From assembly GCF_000687875.1 (NCBI RefSeq), contig NZ_JHYG01000001.1, forward strand, positions 372,001 to 436,000: DNA of 64,000 nucleotides. The letters are read 5' to 3'. The notes under the pieces were generated by a model. The model worked only from the letters and a program-made list of their open reading frames with translations, had not been told where the DNA came from and ran no database searches. Of this stretch, positions 45,031 through 54,022 are shown piece by piece. The stretch comes from Acidocella facilis ATCC 35904 (lineage in GTDB: Bacteria > Pseudomonadota > Alphaproteobacteria > Acetobacterales > Acetobacteraceae). Each line of letters starts with the position of its first letter. Within the stretch, counting starts at the first letter, position 1. Made by a program: the position numbers and the translations under genes.

Positions 45031-46043
45031 TGATGCGACGCTTAGGCTTGGGGCTTTGTCTGGCATTGGGCGGCATCGCCGCCGCGCAGGCGCAGAGCAG
45101 CATGGTGTTCACCAGCTGGGGCGGCACCACCCAGCAGGCCCAGCAGAAAGACTGGGCCGACCCGTTCACCAAGACCACCGGCATCAAGGTGCTGCAGGAC
45201 GGGCCGACCGATTACGGCAAGTTCAAGGCGATGGTGGAGAGCGGCAATGTCTCCTGGGACGTGGTCGATGTCGAAGGTGATTTCGCGCAGGCAGCCGCCA
45301 AGGCCGGCCTGCTCGCCCCGATCGATCTGCCCGCGGCGGATGCCGCCCAGCTCGACCCGCGCTTCAACAGCCCCGACGCCGTCGGCTCTTTCTATTATTC
45401 CTTCGTCATCGCCTACAATAAATCGAAATTCAAAGGCGACGCGCCGAAGACCATGGCGGATCTGTTCGACACCGCGAAATTTCCCGGCAAGCGCTGCTTC
45501 TATAAATGGTCCTTCGCCGGCGTGCTCGAAGCCGCCTTGCTGGCCGACGGGGTGAAGCCGGACCAGCTCTACCCGCTGGACCTCGACCGCGCCTTCAAGA
45601 AGCTCGACAGCATCAAGAGCGACATCGTCTGGTGGAGCACCGGCGCGCAATCCCAGCAGCAGCTGGCGTCCGGCCAATGCCCGATCAGCCTGATGTGGAA
45701 TGGCCGGGTGCAGGCGCTGCAGGATAGCGGCGTGCCGGTTGCGATGAGCTGGGACGACAACCTCACCACTGGCGACATGCTGGTGATCCCCAAGGGCGCG
45801 CCGCATCTGGCGGCCGCGCAAAAATTCATCGCCTACGCCACCAGCGCCAAGGCGCAGGCCGCCTTTGCCACCGATACCGGCTATGCCCCGGTGAATAAAG
45901 GTGCCGCCGCGCTGATGGGCCCGAAAGCCCTGGCCGCGCTGCCAGGCGCTCATGCCGCCAGCCATGTGGATCTGAACATGGCCTACTGGGCCGCGCATCG
46001 CGATGACATCGCCAACCGCTGGTATGCATGGCAGACCAAATAA
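45030..46043 (+). CDS. Polyamine-type ABC transporter substrate-binding protein
   Basis: The 337-residue periplasmic protein has a signal peptide (MMRRLGLGLCLALGGIAAAQAQ) and a type II binding fold of the PotD/PotF group: MVFTSWGGTTQQAQQKDWADPFTKTTGIKVLQDGPTDYGKFKAMVESG, WDVVDVEGDFAQAA, SFYYSFVIAYNKSKF. This family binds putrescine, spermidine or other cationic or zwitterionic organics. The key polyamine-binding acidic residues cannot be judged without alignment. It has GGAGG 5-8 nt before ATG 45030/45033. Confidence 0.85.
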   Translation: MMRRLGLGLCLALGGIAAAQAQSSMVFTSWGGTTQQAQQKDWADPFTKTTGIKVLQDGPTDYGKFKAMVESGNVSWDVVDVEGDFAQAAAKAGLLAPIDLPAADAAQLDPRFNSPDAVGSFYYSFVIAYNKSKFKGDAPKTMADLFDTAKFPGKRCFYKWSFAGVLEAALLADGVKPDQLYPLDLDRAFKKLDSIKSDIVWWSTGAQSQQQLASGQCPISLMWNGRVQALQDSGVPVAMSWDDNLTTGDMLVIPKGAPHLAAAQKFIAYATSAKAQAAFATDTGYAPVNKGAAALMGPKALAALPGAHAASHVDLNMAYWAAHRDDIANRWYAWQTK

Positions 46044-46909
46044 GCCTGAGCAGAGCGGCGCCCGCCGCTTCGCGTGAAGCAAGGCGCCGCCGCGCCAGGG
46101 GCTTTGCCCCGGCGGCGCCGGTTCTCGCCTTCCTGCTGCTCTGTTTCGCGCTGCCGGTGCTGGCGCTGCTGCTGCGCTCGATCCTGGAGCCGCATCCCGG
46201 GCTGCAGAATTACGCCGCGCTGCTCGCCACCGGCACCTACGCGAATGTGCTCGAAAACACCTTTCTCATCTCCTTCATCGTCACCGCCATCACCGCTGTG
46301 GTCGGGCTGCCTCTGGCCTGGTTCATCACCGTGGCGCCGCGCCGCCTCGGCCGGCTGGTCTTTGGCATTGTCATTCTTTCGATGTGGACCAATCTGCTGG
46401 CGCGCACCTATGCCTGGATGGTGCTGCTGCAGGATACCGGGCCGATCAATAATTTCCTGATCTGGACCGGGCTCATCAAAAATCCCCTGCCGCTTTACGG
46501 CAGCTTGGCGGGGGTGGTGATCGGCATGGTCTATATCATGCTGCCCTTCATGGTGATTTCCCTGCGCGGGCCGCTGGCCGCGCTCGACCCGGCGATGTTC
46601 CAGGCCGCCTCACTGTGCGGCGCCGCGCGGCTGCAGAGCTTCACCCGCATCTTTCTGCCGCTGCTGCTGCCGGGGCTGGGGGCGGGCGGGCTGATCATCT
46701 TCGTGATGTCGCTTGGCTATTACATCACCCCCTCCCTACTCGGCGGCGCGCAGGACATGATGCTGGCGGAACTCATCGCCCAGCAGGTACAAACGCTGCT
46801 CAATTGGGGGCTGGCCGGCGCGGCCTCCTTCGTGCTGCTGGTGGTCACGCTGGCGCTCTATGCCGTGCAGGCGCGCTACCTCGCCCCGCATGGCCGGAAA
46901 GGGCACTGA
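46028..46909 (+). CDS. ABC transporter permease (PotB-like)
   Basis: The 293-residue permease has a basic N-terminus and six membrane segments. It carries TYAWMVLLQDTGPINNFLIWTGLI and the EAA loop AALDPAMFQAASLCGAARLQSFTRIFLPLLLPG, as in PotB/PotH. It overlaps the binding-protein gene by 16 nt and is followed after 3 nt by the second permease gene. It would form the inner-membrane channel with that protein. Confidence 0.87.
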   Translation: MADQISLSRAAPAASREARRRRARGFAPAAPVLAFLLLCFALPVLALLLRSILEPHPGLQNYAALLATGTYANVLENTFLISFIVTAITAVVGLPLAWFITVAPRRLGRLVFGIVILSMWTNLLARTYAWMVLLQDTGPINNFLIWTGLIKNPLPLYGSLAGVVIGMVYIMLPFMVISLRGPLAALDPAMFQAASLCGAARLQSFTRIFLPLLLPGLGAGGLIIFVMSLGYYITPSLLGGAQDMMLAELIAQQVQTLLNWGLAGAASFVLLVVTLALYAVQARYLAPHGRKGH

Positions 46910-46912
46910 TCG

Positions 46913-47713
46913 ATGTTGATGGAGTTCTCACTGCTCGGCTGGTGGCGGGTCGTGCTCTCGGCGGTGGCGGGGCTGGCGGCGTTGTTTCTGCTCGCCCCTC
47001 TGGGGCTGCTGATCGCGCTGTCTTTCGACAGCTCGCAATGGCTGCAATTCCCGCCCCCGGGCTGGACGCTGCAATGGTACGCGCAGGTCTTCGCCGACCC
47101 GAACTGGCTGGCCTCGCTGCTCACCTCGCTTGAGCTGGGGGCGGTCGTCACCCTCGCCTCGGTACTGCTGGGGCTGCTCGCGGGCTTTGCCATCGCGCGC
47201 GGGAGCTTCCCCGGACGCGAGACCCTGCGCGGCTTTTTCCTCACCCCGATGATCATGCCCTCGATCGTGTTGGGCATCGCGCTCTATGCGGTGTTTCTGC
47301 GCCTGCATCTGGCCGGCACGTTTTTGGGCTTCGTGCTGGCGCATCTGGTGCTGGCCCTGCCCTTCTCCATCGTCGCCATCACCGGCGCGCTGGAAGCGAC
47401 CGACAAATCCCTGGAGGACGCCGCCATGCTGTGCGGCGCCGGGCTGTGGGAGGCGCGGGTGCGGGTGATTTTGCCCGCCATCCGCCACGGCATTTTCTCC
47501 GCCGCCATCTTCTCCTTTCTCACCTCCTGGGATGAGGTGGTGGTGGCGATTTTCATGGCCAGCCCTGGCCTGCAAACCCTGCCGGTGCGCATGCTGGGCG
47601 AGGTGCGGCAGAATCTCTCGCCGGATATCGCCGTGGTCTCCTCCCTGCTCGTGCTCGGCACGTTGCTGCTGATGGGATTGGCGGCCATTTTCAACAAGGA
47701 TGCAAAGCGATGA
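46913..47713 (+). CDS. ABC transporter permease (PotC-like)
   Basis: The 266-residue permease has six membrane segments, the PotC-like LIALSFDSSQWLQFPPPGWTLQWYAQVFADPNWLASLLTSLELG and the EAA loop EATDKSLEDAAMLCGAGLWEARVRVILPAIRHGI. It is coupled to the ATPase gene by a 4-nt overlap (ATGA). It pairs with the PotB-like permease. Confidence 0.87.
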   Translation: MLMEFSLLGWWRVVLSAVAGLAALFLLAPLGLLIALSFDSSQWLQFPPPGWTLQWYAQVFADPNWLASLLTSLELGAVVTLASVLLGLLAGFAIARGSFPGRETLRGFFLTPMIMPSIVLGIALYAVFLRLHLAGTFLGFVLAHLVLALPFSIVAITGALEATDKSLEDAAMLCGAGLWEARVRVILPAIRHGIFSAAIFSFLTSWDEVVVAIFMASPGLQTLPVRMLGEVRQNLSPDIAVVSSLLVLGTLLLMGLAAIFNKDAKR

Positions 47714-48744
47714 GCGCCTATCTTGAGCTACGCAACCTGCGCAAGGAGTTCGGCGATTTCGTCGCCATCGACAATATCTCGCTGCGCATCGAGAAGGGCG
47801 AGTTCATCACCTTTCTCGGCCCGTCCGGCTCGGGCAAGAGCACCACGCTCTACGCCATCGCCGGCTTCGTCGAGCCCAATGCCGGCGATGTGCTGCTCAA
47901 TGGCCGCTCACTGGTCGGGGTGGCCCCCAATCATCGTGATATTGGCATGGTGTTTCAGCGCTATACGCTGTTTCCGCATCTCAGCGTCGCGGAAAACATC
48001 GCCTTTCCGCTGCGTGTGCGCCGCCGGCCAAAAGCCGAGATCGAGGCGAAGGTGGCGCAAATGCTGGAGCTCGTCCATCTCACCCCGATGCGCGCGCGCA
48101 AGCCCGCCCAGCTCTCCGGCGGCCAGCAACAACGCGTCGCCCTGGCCCGCGCGCTGGCCTATGATCCGCAGATCCTGCTGATGGACGAGCCGCTCTCCGC
48201 CCTCGACAAGAAACTCCGCGAAGATATTCAAGGGGAGATCAAACGCATCCATGCCGAGACCGGGGTGACCATCATTTACGTCACCCACGACCAGGAGGAG
48301 GCGCTGCGTCTGTCGGACCGGATCGTGTTGTTCAACCATGGCGGTATCGAGCAGGTCGGCACCGGCGAGGATCTCTATGACCGCCCGCGCAGCAGCTTCG
48401 CCGCCGGGTTCATCGGCAATTCGAATCTGATCGAGATCCGCCTGGATGCCGGCGCCGCCCATCTGCCCGATGGCACCAGCCTGCGGCATTTCAATCACCC
48501 GGATCAGGGCGCCAAACGGCTGATGGTGCGCCCGGAGGATATGCATCTCGCCGCGGAGGGGATTGCCGGGCAGGTGACGGAGCGGATTTATCTCGGCGAT
48601 GTCATCGCCTACACGGTGCGGACAGGCTGGGGGCAGGATCTATCCATCCGCGCCCAGCGCCGGGCGGCGCAGCACCAGGCCTATATTGGCGAGACGGTGA
48701 AAATCGACTTCAACCGTGAACAGGCCTACATCATTCCCGAGTAG
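47710..48744 (+). CDS. ABC transporter ATP-binding protein (PotA-like)
   Basis: The 344-residue ATPase has Walker [14 protein letters not shown], the Q-loop region [22 protein letters not shown], signature [15 protein letters not shown], Walker [18 protein letters not shown] and the H-loop [18 protein letters not shown]-terminal TOBE domain follows ([33 protein letters not shown]). It powers the importer and is the last gene of the operon, 18 bp from the convergent bioC gene. Confidence 0.88.
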   Translation: MSAYLELRNLRKEFGDFVAIDNISLRIEKGEFITFLGPSGSGKSTTLYAIAGFVEPNAGDVLLNGRSLVGVAPNHRDIGMVFQRYTLFPHLSVAENIAFPLRVRRRPKAEIEAKVAQMLELVHLTPMRARKPAQLSGGQQQRVALARALAYDPQILLMDEPLSALDKKLREDIQGEIKRIHAETGVTIIYVTHDQEEALRLSDRIVLFNHGGIEQVGTGEDLYDRPRSSFAAGFIGNSNLIEIRLDAGAAHLPDGTSLRHFNHPDQGAKRLMVRPEDMHLAAEGIAGQVTERIYLGDVIAYTVRTGWGQDLSIRAQRRAAQHQAYIGETVKIDFNREQAYIIPE

Positions 48745-48762
48745 GCCACGGACCCTGTGCAC

Positions 48763-49470
48763 CTATGGCTTGATATAGCTGCCGAACAGCACCTCGTAAC
48801 CTACATCGAACCCGTTCGCCGTGCGCGCCAAAGCCCGCCGCATCACCGAGGCTGGCACCGGGCGATGCCCGGCACGCGGCGTCTGCGCGCCGATCGCTTT
48901 CAAAGCCCGCAGAAAATCCCTGCCACTTGCATGATGCTCGACAAACATCTCCGCCTCGATTTGCGCCCGCCACGGAAACGCACGCGCCTCGGGATAATCA
49001 TGCAAGCCGCCCGCCTCGCCCAGCACCGCCCGCCATTCCGCGAACGTCCCTGCCCCCAGCGTGGCGAAGCGCATTTCGCCACCTCGGGCCAGCATCGCCG
49101 CCAGCCGCTCCAAAGATGTCGGCAAATCCTCAAACCATTGCATCGCCAGGCTGGAGACGATCAGCTCGAAGCACCCCAACCCTGCATCCGGCGCCTGCCC
49201 ATCCATCCGCAGAAACCGCCCGCGCCCTCCCAGGCGCGCTTCGCAAACCGCCAGCATTTCAGCGGAAATATCCGTCAGCACCAACTCCGCCTGCGGAAAC
49301 AGCCGCGCCAGATGCTGGCTCAACCCGCCCGTCCCGCAGCCGATTTCCAGAATCCGCCGTGGCGCCCCGCCCAGCCTTGCCGCCAGTGCCGCCGCCACAC
49401 GCGGCTGCACCTGCGCGATCTCGTCATAACGCGTCGCCGCCTTGGCGAAATGCCGCGCGATCAGGCTCAC
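48763..49470 (-). CDS. bioC: Malonyl-ACP O-methyltransferase (BioC-like)
   Basis: The 235-residue methyltransferase starts at GTG 49470, inside the bioF stop (GTGA), and begins VSLIARHFAKAATRYDEIAQVQPRVA, a BioC-like N-terminus. Motif I is ILEIGCGTGGLSQHLARLFP. LSSLAMQWFEDLP-type text (IVSSLAMQWFEDLPTSLERLAAML) matches BioC. It would mask malonyl-ACP as a methyl ester to start pimelate synthesis for biotin. The call relies on coupling with bioF; a longer in-frame extension upstream is not used. Confidence 0.82.
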   Translation of the reverse strand: MSLIARHFAKAATRYDEIAQVQPRVAAALAARLGGAPRRILEIGCGTGGLSQHLARLFPQAELVLTDISAEMLAVCEARLGGRGRFLRMDGQAPDAGLGCFELIVSSLAMQWFEDLPTSLERLAAMLARGGEMRFATLGAGTFAEWRAVLGEAGGLHDYPEARAFPWRAQIEAEMFVEHHASGRDFLRALKAIGAQTPRAGHRPVPASVMRRALARTANGFDVGYEVLFGSYIKP

Positions 49471-50636
49471 AGCAACCGCCCGATCGCATCCGCCAGCGCG
49501 TCGATCTCGCTTTGCGTATGCAGTGCGCACAAGGCCAGCCGCAAGCGCGACGTGCCGGCCGGCACCGTCGGCGGGCGGATCGCCACCGTCGCGAACCCAT
49601 CCCGTTCCAAAGAGGCCGCCAGCGCCAGAGCTTTCGCCTCCTCGCCCAGAATCAACGGGACGATCTGGGTGAAACTCTCGCCCGTATCCAGCCCCATCGC
49701 CCACAGCCGCGCGCGCAGATGCGCTGCCAGCCCGTGCAAATGTGCCCGCTCAGCCGCCATTTGCGGGATCAAATCCAGCGCCGCGTTCATCGCCCCCAGC
49801 ACCGCCGGCGGCAGGGCGGTGGCATAAATCACCCCCCCGCAGCGATTGACCAGATACTCCCGCAGCATCGCCGAGCCCGCCACATAGGCGCCGAACCCGC
49901 CCAGCCCCTTGCTGAACGTGCCCATCGCCAGCCCGTTTTTCAGCCCATGCGCCAGCCCGAAGCCGGTCTCGCCCAGCACGCCGGTCGCGTGCGCCTCGTC
50001 GATATAAAGAAACGCCCCGAATTTTTCCGCCAGCGCCTGCAGGGCGGCCATATCCGGCCCGTCCCCATCCATGGAAAACACCGACTCGGTGATGATGAAG
50101 CGCGGCCGGTCCAATTCCGCATCCCGCGCCAGCAGTTCTTCCAGATGCTCCAGATCGTTATGCCGGAACCGGATCTGCCTTACCCCGGCCGCGATGCAAC
50201 CTTGGATCAGGCTGGCATGGTTCAGCCGGTCCGCATAAACCAGCGGCGCCGCGCCCAGTGTTTTCACATCCAGCAGTGCCGGCAGCAGCGTGAGATTGGC
50301 CTGCGCGCCGGAGACGAACACCAAGGCCGCCTGCGCCCCCTTCCCCGCCGCCAGCTTGGCCTCGATCTCCTCCAGCGGCGCCAGATTTCCCGCCACCAGC
50401 CGCGAAGCCCCGGCCCCGGCGCCGAAACGCTGAGCATAATCCCGCGCCGTCTCGATCAGCGCCGGATGATGCGCCAGGCCGAGATAATCATTGGAGGAAA
50501 AATCGATCAGCGCCGGCCCGTCACCATAGCGCAGCCGCGCGTTGGGCAGTTTCACCACCGGGCGCAAGCGGCGCCTGCGCCCGGCCGCGGCCGCCTCGTC
50601 CAGCGCCCGGCCCCATAGCTCGTCGAACTCAAACAT
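49467..50636 (-). CDS. bioF: 8-amino-7-oxononanoate synthase
   Basis: This 389-residue PLP enzyme condenses pimeloyl-ACP/CoA with alanine in biotin synthesis. It shows LIDFSSNDYLGLAHHPALIE, GAGASRLVAGNLAPLEEIE, VFSMDGDGPDMAALQALAEKFGAFLYIDEAHATGVLGETG and the PLP lysine in GTFSKGLGGFGAYVAGS. Only bioF and bioC are present here; bioA, bioD and bioB are not in the window. It is the first gene of a two-gene unit. Confidence 0.93.
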   Translation of the reverse strand: MFEFDELWGRALDEAAAAGRRRRLRPVVKLPNARLRYGDGPALIDFSSNDYLGLAHHPALIETARDYAQRFGAGAGASRLVAGNLAPLEEIEAKLAAGKGAQAALVFVSGAQANLTLLPALLDVKTLGAAPLVYADRLNHASLIQGCIAAGVRQIRFRHNDLEHLEELLARDAELDRPRFIITESVFSMDGDGPDMAALQALAEKFGAFLYIDEAHATGVLGETGFGLAHGLKNGLAMGTFSKGLGGFGAYVAGSAMLREYLVNRCGGVIYATALPPAVLGAMNAALDLIPQMAAERAHLHGLAAHLRARLWAMGLDTGESFTQIVPLILGEEAKALALAASLERDGFATVAIRPPTVPAGTSRLRLALCALHTQSEIDALADAIGRLL

Positions 50637-50703
50637 CGGGGCCGGGTCTAGCCCAAAAGGCCTGGGGAGCGAAATCTAGCCTAAGGACGATGGTCCTGGG
50701 CAT

Positions 50704-50746
50704 CCGCCCCTTTTTTGTAAAAAAGGGGCGGCCCCAAAAAACTTTT
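50704..50746. repeat. ERIC-like element, half copy (copy 4)
   Basis: Only one hairpin, CCGCCCCTTTTTT/AAAAAAGGGGCGG (50704-50731, loop GT), and the right terminal motif CCAAAAAACTTTT (50734-50746) are present; the left half is missing. It lies between bioF and nadC. The following AGTTTAAGGC resembles the flank of copy 6 (ACTTAAGGC). Confidence 0.75.
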
Positions 50747-50765
50747 GGAAGTTTAAGGCTTTGTC

Positions 50766-51623
50766 TTAGGCCGCGAAATCCAGCCCGATATCCAGCACCC
50801 TGGCGCTATGCGTCAGCCAGCCAGCGGAGATCAGATCCACCCCGGCCTCGGCAATCGCCGGGGCGGTCTGGGCATTGATCCGCCCGGACGCCTCCGCCAC
50901 CGCCCGCCCGGCGATCATCCCCACCGCCTCGCGCAACACATCCGGCCCCATATTATCCAGCAAAATCGCATCCGGCCCGAACCGCAGCGCCTCTTCCAGC
51001 TGTACCAGATTATCCACCTCGATCTCGATCTTCACCAGATGCCCGGCATAGGCCTTGGCCGCCTGCATCGCTGGCTCCACCCCGCCGGCAATGGCGATAT
51101 GGTTGTCCTTGATCAAAATCGCATCATCCAGCCCGAAGCGATGATTCGCCCCGCCCCCGGCCCGCACCGCATATTTCTCGGCAAAGCGCAGCCCCGGCGT
51201 GGTCTTGCGGGTGCAGGAAATCCTGGCCTTGGTATGGGCGATGGCCCGCGCTATGCCGTTGGTCGCACTGGCAATGCCCGAGAGATGCCCGAGGAAATTC
51301 AGCGCCACCCGCTCCCCGCTCAGCAGCGCCCGGGCATTGCCGGAAATCCGCGCAATCTCCACCCCCGGCGCCAGCGCCGCGCCATCCTGCAGCACGGGCT
51401 GAAAGCTGATCTCGGGATCGATCAGATGAAAGGCAATGCGGGCGAAATCCAGCCCCGCCAGCACCCCCTCCTCGCGCGCATTCAACACCAGAGCGGCTTG
51501 CGCATCCGGCGGGATCACGCCCTCCGAGGTCACATCCCCGGCCCGGCCCAGATCCTCCAGCAGCGCCGCCCGCACAGCGGGTTCGATCATGATATCGGGA
51601 AGTTTCGTCACACTCATCATCAA
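50766..51623 (-). CDS. nadC: Nicotinate-nucleotide pyrophosphorylase (quinolinate phosphoribosyltransferase)
   Basis: The 285-residue enzyme converts quinolinate and PRPP to nicotinate mononucleotide. Motifs are LEDLGRAGDVTSEGVIP, ALLSGERVALNFLGHLSGIAS, ARISCTRKTTPGLRFAEKYAVRAGGGANHRFGLDDAILIKDNHI, KIEIEVDNLVQLEEAL and DAILLDNMGPDVLREAV. The start overlaps the nadB stop by 4 nt. It is the last gene of the nadABC operon. Confidence 0.96.
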   Translation of the reverse strand: MMMSVTKLPDIMIEPAVRAALLEDLGRAGDVTSEGVIPPDAQAALVLNAREEGVLAGLDFARIAFHLIDPEISFQPVLQDGAALAPGVEIARISGNARALLSGERVALNFLGHLSGIASATNGIARAIAHTKARISCTRKTTPGLRFAEKYAVRAGGGANHRFGLDDAILIKDNHIAIAGGVEPAMQAAKAYAGHLVKIEIEVDNLVQLEEALRFGPDAILLDNMGPDVLREAVGMIAGRAVAEASGRINAQTAPAIAEAGVDLISAGWLTHSARVLDIGLDFAA

Positions 51624-53017
51624 GCCGCCTGAGACAAAGGTTGGTCGATGCGCGCATGCGCCCCGACGGAATGTTTACGCGCCCGCGCCGCCTGCACGAT
51701 GGCCAGCGACAGCTCGGCGGCGGGATTACCGGCCATTGCCGCCAGCGCCGCCTCGGCCCGCGCCAGCCCGGCTTCCGAGCGCATTACCCCGCAATCGGCG
51801 GACATGATTTCGCGCACAGCTTCAGCGTCAGGTGCCGGCGGGGCCGCCATGTCCGGCAGCGACCGCAATGGGCGCGCTGTCATCCCGGCCATCACCCGGC
51901 CCGCCTGCGCCCCGCAGATCGCCGCCTCCAGCAGCGAGTTGCTGGCCAGCCGGTTGGCGCCGTGCAGCCCGGTGCAGGCCACCTCACCGGCGGCGAACAG
52001 CCCGTCCACATCGCTGTGGCCATCCGAATCCACCGCGACACCGCCCATATGATAATGCGCCGCCGGGCGCACCGGGATAGGGTCGCGCGCCGGATCAATC
52101 CCAGCCGCCAGGCAGGCGGCCTGGATGGTCGGGAAATGGTTCGCGAAATCCGCCAAGGGCCGCGCATCCAGATACACTTTATGCCCGGCCGCCAGATGCC
52201 CGAACACGCCCCGCGCCACCACGTCACGCGGCGCCAGATCCCGCCCGTTCATGAAATGCGCCCCGGTTTCGTCGATAATCCGCGCCCCTTCGCCGCGCAC
52301 GGCTTCCGAGACCAGCGGGCAGGGAAAGCTCTCGCTTGCCAACGCCGTCGGGTGGAACTGCACGAATTCCAGATGTTTCAGCCCCGCCCCGGCCGCCTTC
52401 GCCAGCATCAGCCCCTGGCCGATGGCGCCCGCCGGGTTGGTGGAATAGCGAAACAGCCCGCCAATACCGCCCGTCGCCAACAGCACCCGGTCCGTCGCCA
52501 GATTGAACAGGCGCATACCCTGGCGCAGCTGCACCCCCTCGACCCCGGCCTCGCCGACGAAAATCCGCGTCGCCACCGCCTGGAGCAGCGTGATCGAGGG
52601 CGTCTGCGCCATTTTTTCGATCAGCGCGCGCATGATCGTCGCCCCGGTCTGGTCGCCGCCGCCATGCAGGATGCGATGGCGGGAATGCGCCGCCTCCAGC
52701 CCCAGCGAGAGTGCTCCATCCGGCCTGCGGTCAAACGCCACGCCATAGCCCAGCAGCGTGTCCACCAGAGCCGGCCCGGCGCCGACAATCCTCTCCACCG
52801 CCGCGCGGTCGCACAAGCCCGCCCCGGCAGCCAGCGTGTCCTGGATATGGAGCGCGACATCGTCATCCGCCCCCACCGCAGCCGCCATGCCGCCCTGGGA
52901 GAGCCAGCTCGCCGCCCCCTCGCCCAGAGGCCGCGGATTGATCAGCGTCACCGGCGCCGGGGCGGCTGCCAGCGCCGCCATCAGCCCCGCCACGCCGCCG
53001 CCGATGATGGTGATCAT
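51620..53017 (-). CDS. nadB: L-aspartate oxidase
   Basis: The 465-residue FAD enzyme oxidises aspartate to iminoaspartate for NAD synthesis. It has IIGGGVAGLMAALA (FAD site, 4-17), ASWLSQGGMAAAVGADD, VLLATGGIGGLFRYSTNPAGAIGQGLMLAKAAGA, LEFVQFHPTAL and HYHMGGVAVDSDGHSDVDGLFAAGEVACTGLHGANRLASNSLLEA. It is shorter than E. coli NadB (540) because the C-terminal domain is reduced, as in other alphaproteobacteria. It is coupled to nadA and nadC by 4-nt overlaps. Confidence 0.96.
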   Translation of the reverse strand: MITIIGGGVAGLMAALAAAPAPVTLINPRPLGEGAASWLSQGGMAAAVGADDDVALHIQDTLAAGAGLCDRAAVERIVGAGPALVDTLLGYGVAFDRRPDGALSLGLEAAHSRHRILHGGGDQTGATIMRALIEKMAQTPSITLLQAVATRIFVGEAGVEGVQLRQGMRLFNLATDRVLLATGGIGGLFRYSTNPAGAIGQGLMLAKAAGAGLKHLEFVQFHPTALASESFPCPLVSEAVRGEGARIIDETGAHFMNGRDLAPRDVVARGVFGHLAAGHKVYLDARPLADFANHFPTIQAACLAAGIDPARDPIPVRPAAHYHMGGVAVDSDGHSDVDGLFAAGEVACTGLHGANRLASNSLLEAAICGAQAGRVMAGMTARPLRSLPDMAAPPAPDAEAVREIMSADCGVMRSEAGLARAEAALAAMAGNPAAELSLAIVQAARARKHSVGAHARIDQPLSQAA

Positions 53018-53976
53018 TTGACCGCCAGCATCCGCTCGACCGAACGCCGCGCCGCCTCGAAATGCTCGGCCGGGATGGTCACTTCGGTCCGCATCTCCTC
53101 CAGCGCCGTGCGGATATTGCGCAACGTGATCTTCTTCATATGCGGGCAGAGATTGCAGGGGCGGACAAACTCCGTCTCCGGCGCACCCTGGGCGATATTA
53201 TCGCTCATCGAGCATTCGGTGATCAGCGCCACCCGGGCGGGTTTCTTCTCGCGAACGAAATCCGCCATCACCGCGGTCGAGCCTGAGAAATCCGCCACAT
53301 CCACCACTTCAGGCGGGCATTCCGGATGCGCCAGCACCACCACGCCGGGATGCTGGGCCCGCAGCGCATGGATATCCTCCGGGGTGAAGCGCTCATGCAC
53401 CTCGCAATGGCCCTTCCAGGCGATGATCTTCACCCCGGTTTCCTTGGCGACGTTCTGCGCCAGAAACTCATCCGGGAGCATGATCACTTCCGGCACGCCC
53501 AGCGATTCCACCACCTTCTTGGCATTACCCGAGGTGCAGCAGATATCGGAGGCGGCCTTCACCTCGGCGGTGGAATTCACATAGGTCACCACCGGCCGGC
53601 CGGGATAGCGGGCGCGCATCAGCGCCACATCGGCGGCGGTGATGCTGTCGGCAAGCGAACAGCCGGCCTCGCTGTCGGGGATCAGCACGATCTTGTCAGG
53701 GTTCATCAGCTTGGCGGTCTCGGCCATGAAATGCACGCCGGCCAGCAGGATCACATCCGCATCCACAGTCTGCGCCTCGCGCGCCAGCGCCAGGCTGTCG
53801 CCGACAATATCCGCCACGCCGTGGAAAATCTCCGGCGTCTGGTAGTTATGCGCCAGGATGACGGCGTTGCGGGTTTTTTTCAGCTCCAGAATGGCCTTCG
53901 CGTCCTCCTCCATCGCGGCCCATTCGAAGGGCGGGATCACGCGGGAGACACGGTTATAAAGCTGGTCCAGCGGCAT
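53014..53976 (-). CDS. nadA: Quinolinate synthase
   Basis: The 320-residue [4Fe-4S] enzyme condenses iminoaspartate with dihydroxyacetone phosphate to quinolinate. It shows LKKTRNAVILAHNYQTPEI, VILLAGVHFMAETAKLMNPDKIVLIPD, GCSLADSI, YVNSTAEVKAASDICCTSGNA, GHCEVHERF and RPCNLCPHMKKITL. The cluster cysteines are expected in SDICC, in the GHCEVH-proximal or TECSMS region, and in CNLC. It starts the nadABC operon directly after two operator palindromes. Confidence 0.96.
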   Translation of the reverse strand: MPLDQLYNRVSRVIPPFEWAAMEEDAKAILELKKTRNAVILAHNYQTPEIFHGVADIVGDSLALAREAQTVDADVILLAGVHFMAETAKLMNPDKIVLIPDSEAGCSLADSITAADVALMRARYPGRPVVTYVNSTAEVKAASDICCTSGNAKKVVESLGVPEVIMLPDEFLAQNVAKETGVKIIAWKGHCEVHERFTPEDIHALRAQHPGVVVLAHPECPPEVVDVADFSGSTAVMADFVREKKPARVALITECSMSDNIAQGAPETEFVRPCNLCPHMKKITLRNIRTALEEMRTEVTIPAEHFEAARRSVERMLAVK

Positions 53977-53989
53977 GGCGGCTCTCCAT

Positions 53990-54010
53990 TTATACTCAAC
54001 ATGAGTATAA
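53990..54010. promoter_or_regulatory. NAD-regulator operator 1 (TTATACTCA-N3-TGAGTATAA)
   Basis: A perfect 9-bp inverted repeat with 3-bp spacer lies 14 bp upstream of nadA. It contains TATACT, which may be the -10 box. This is the likely binding site of the Nudix-related regulator encoded at 54251-55129. Confidence 0.75.
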
Positions 54011-54022
54011 TCATTGGGCCGG

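Noticed and set aside
51620-53017. nadB as truncated because it is about 75 residues shorter than the E. coli protein
   Set aside because: A shorter C-terminal domain is common in alphaproteobacterial NadB and all FAD and active-site motifs are present.
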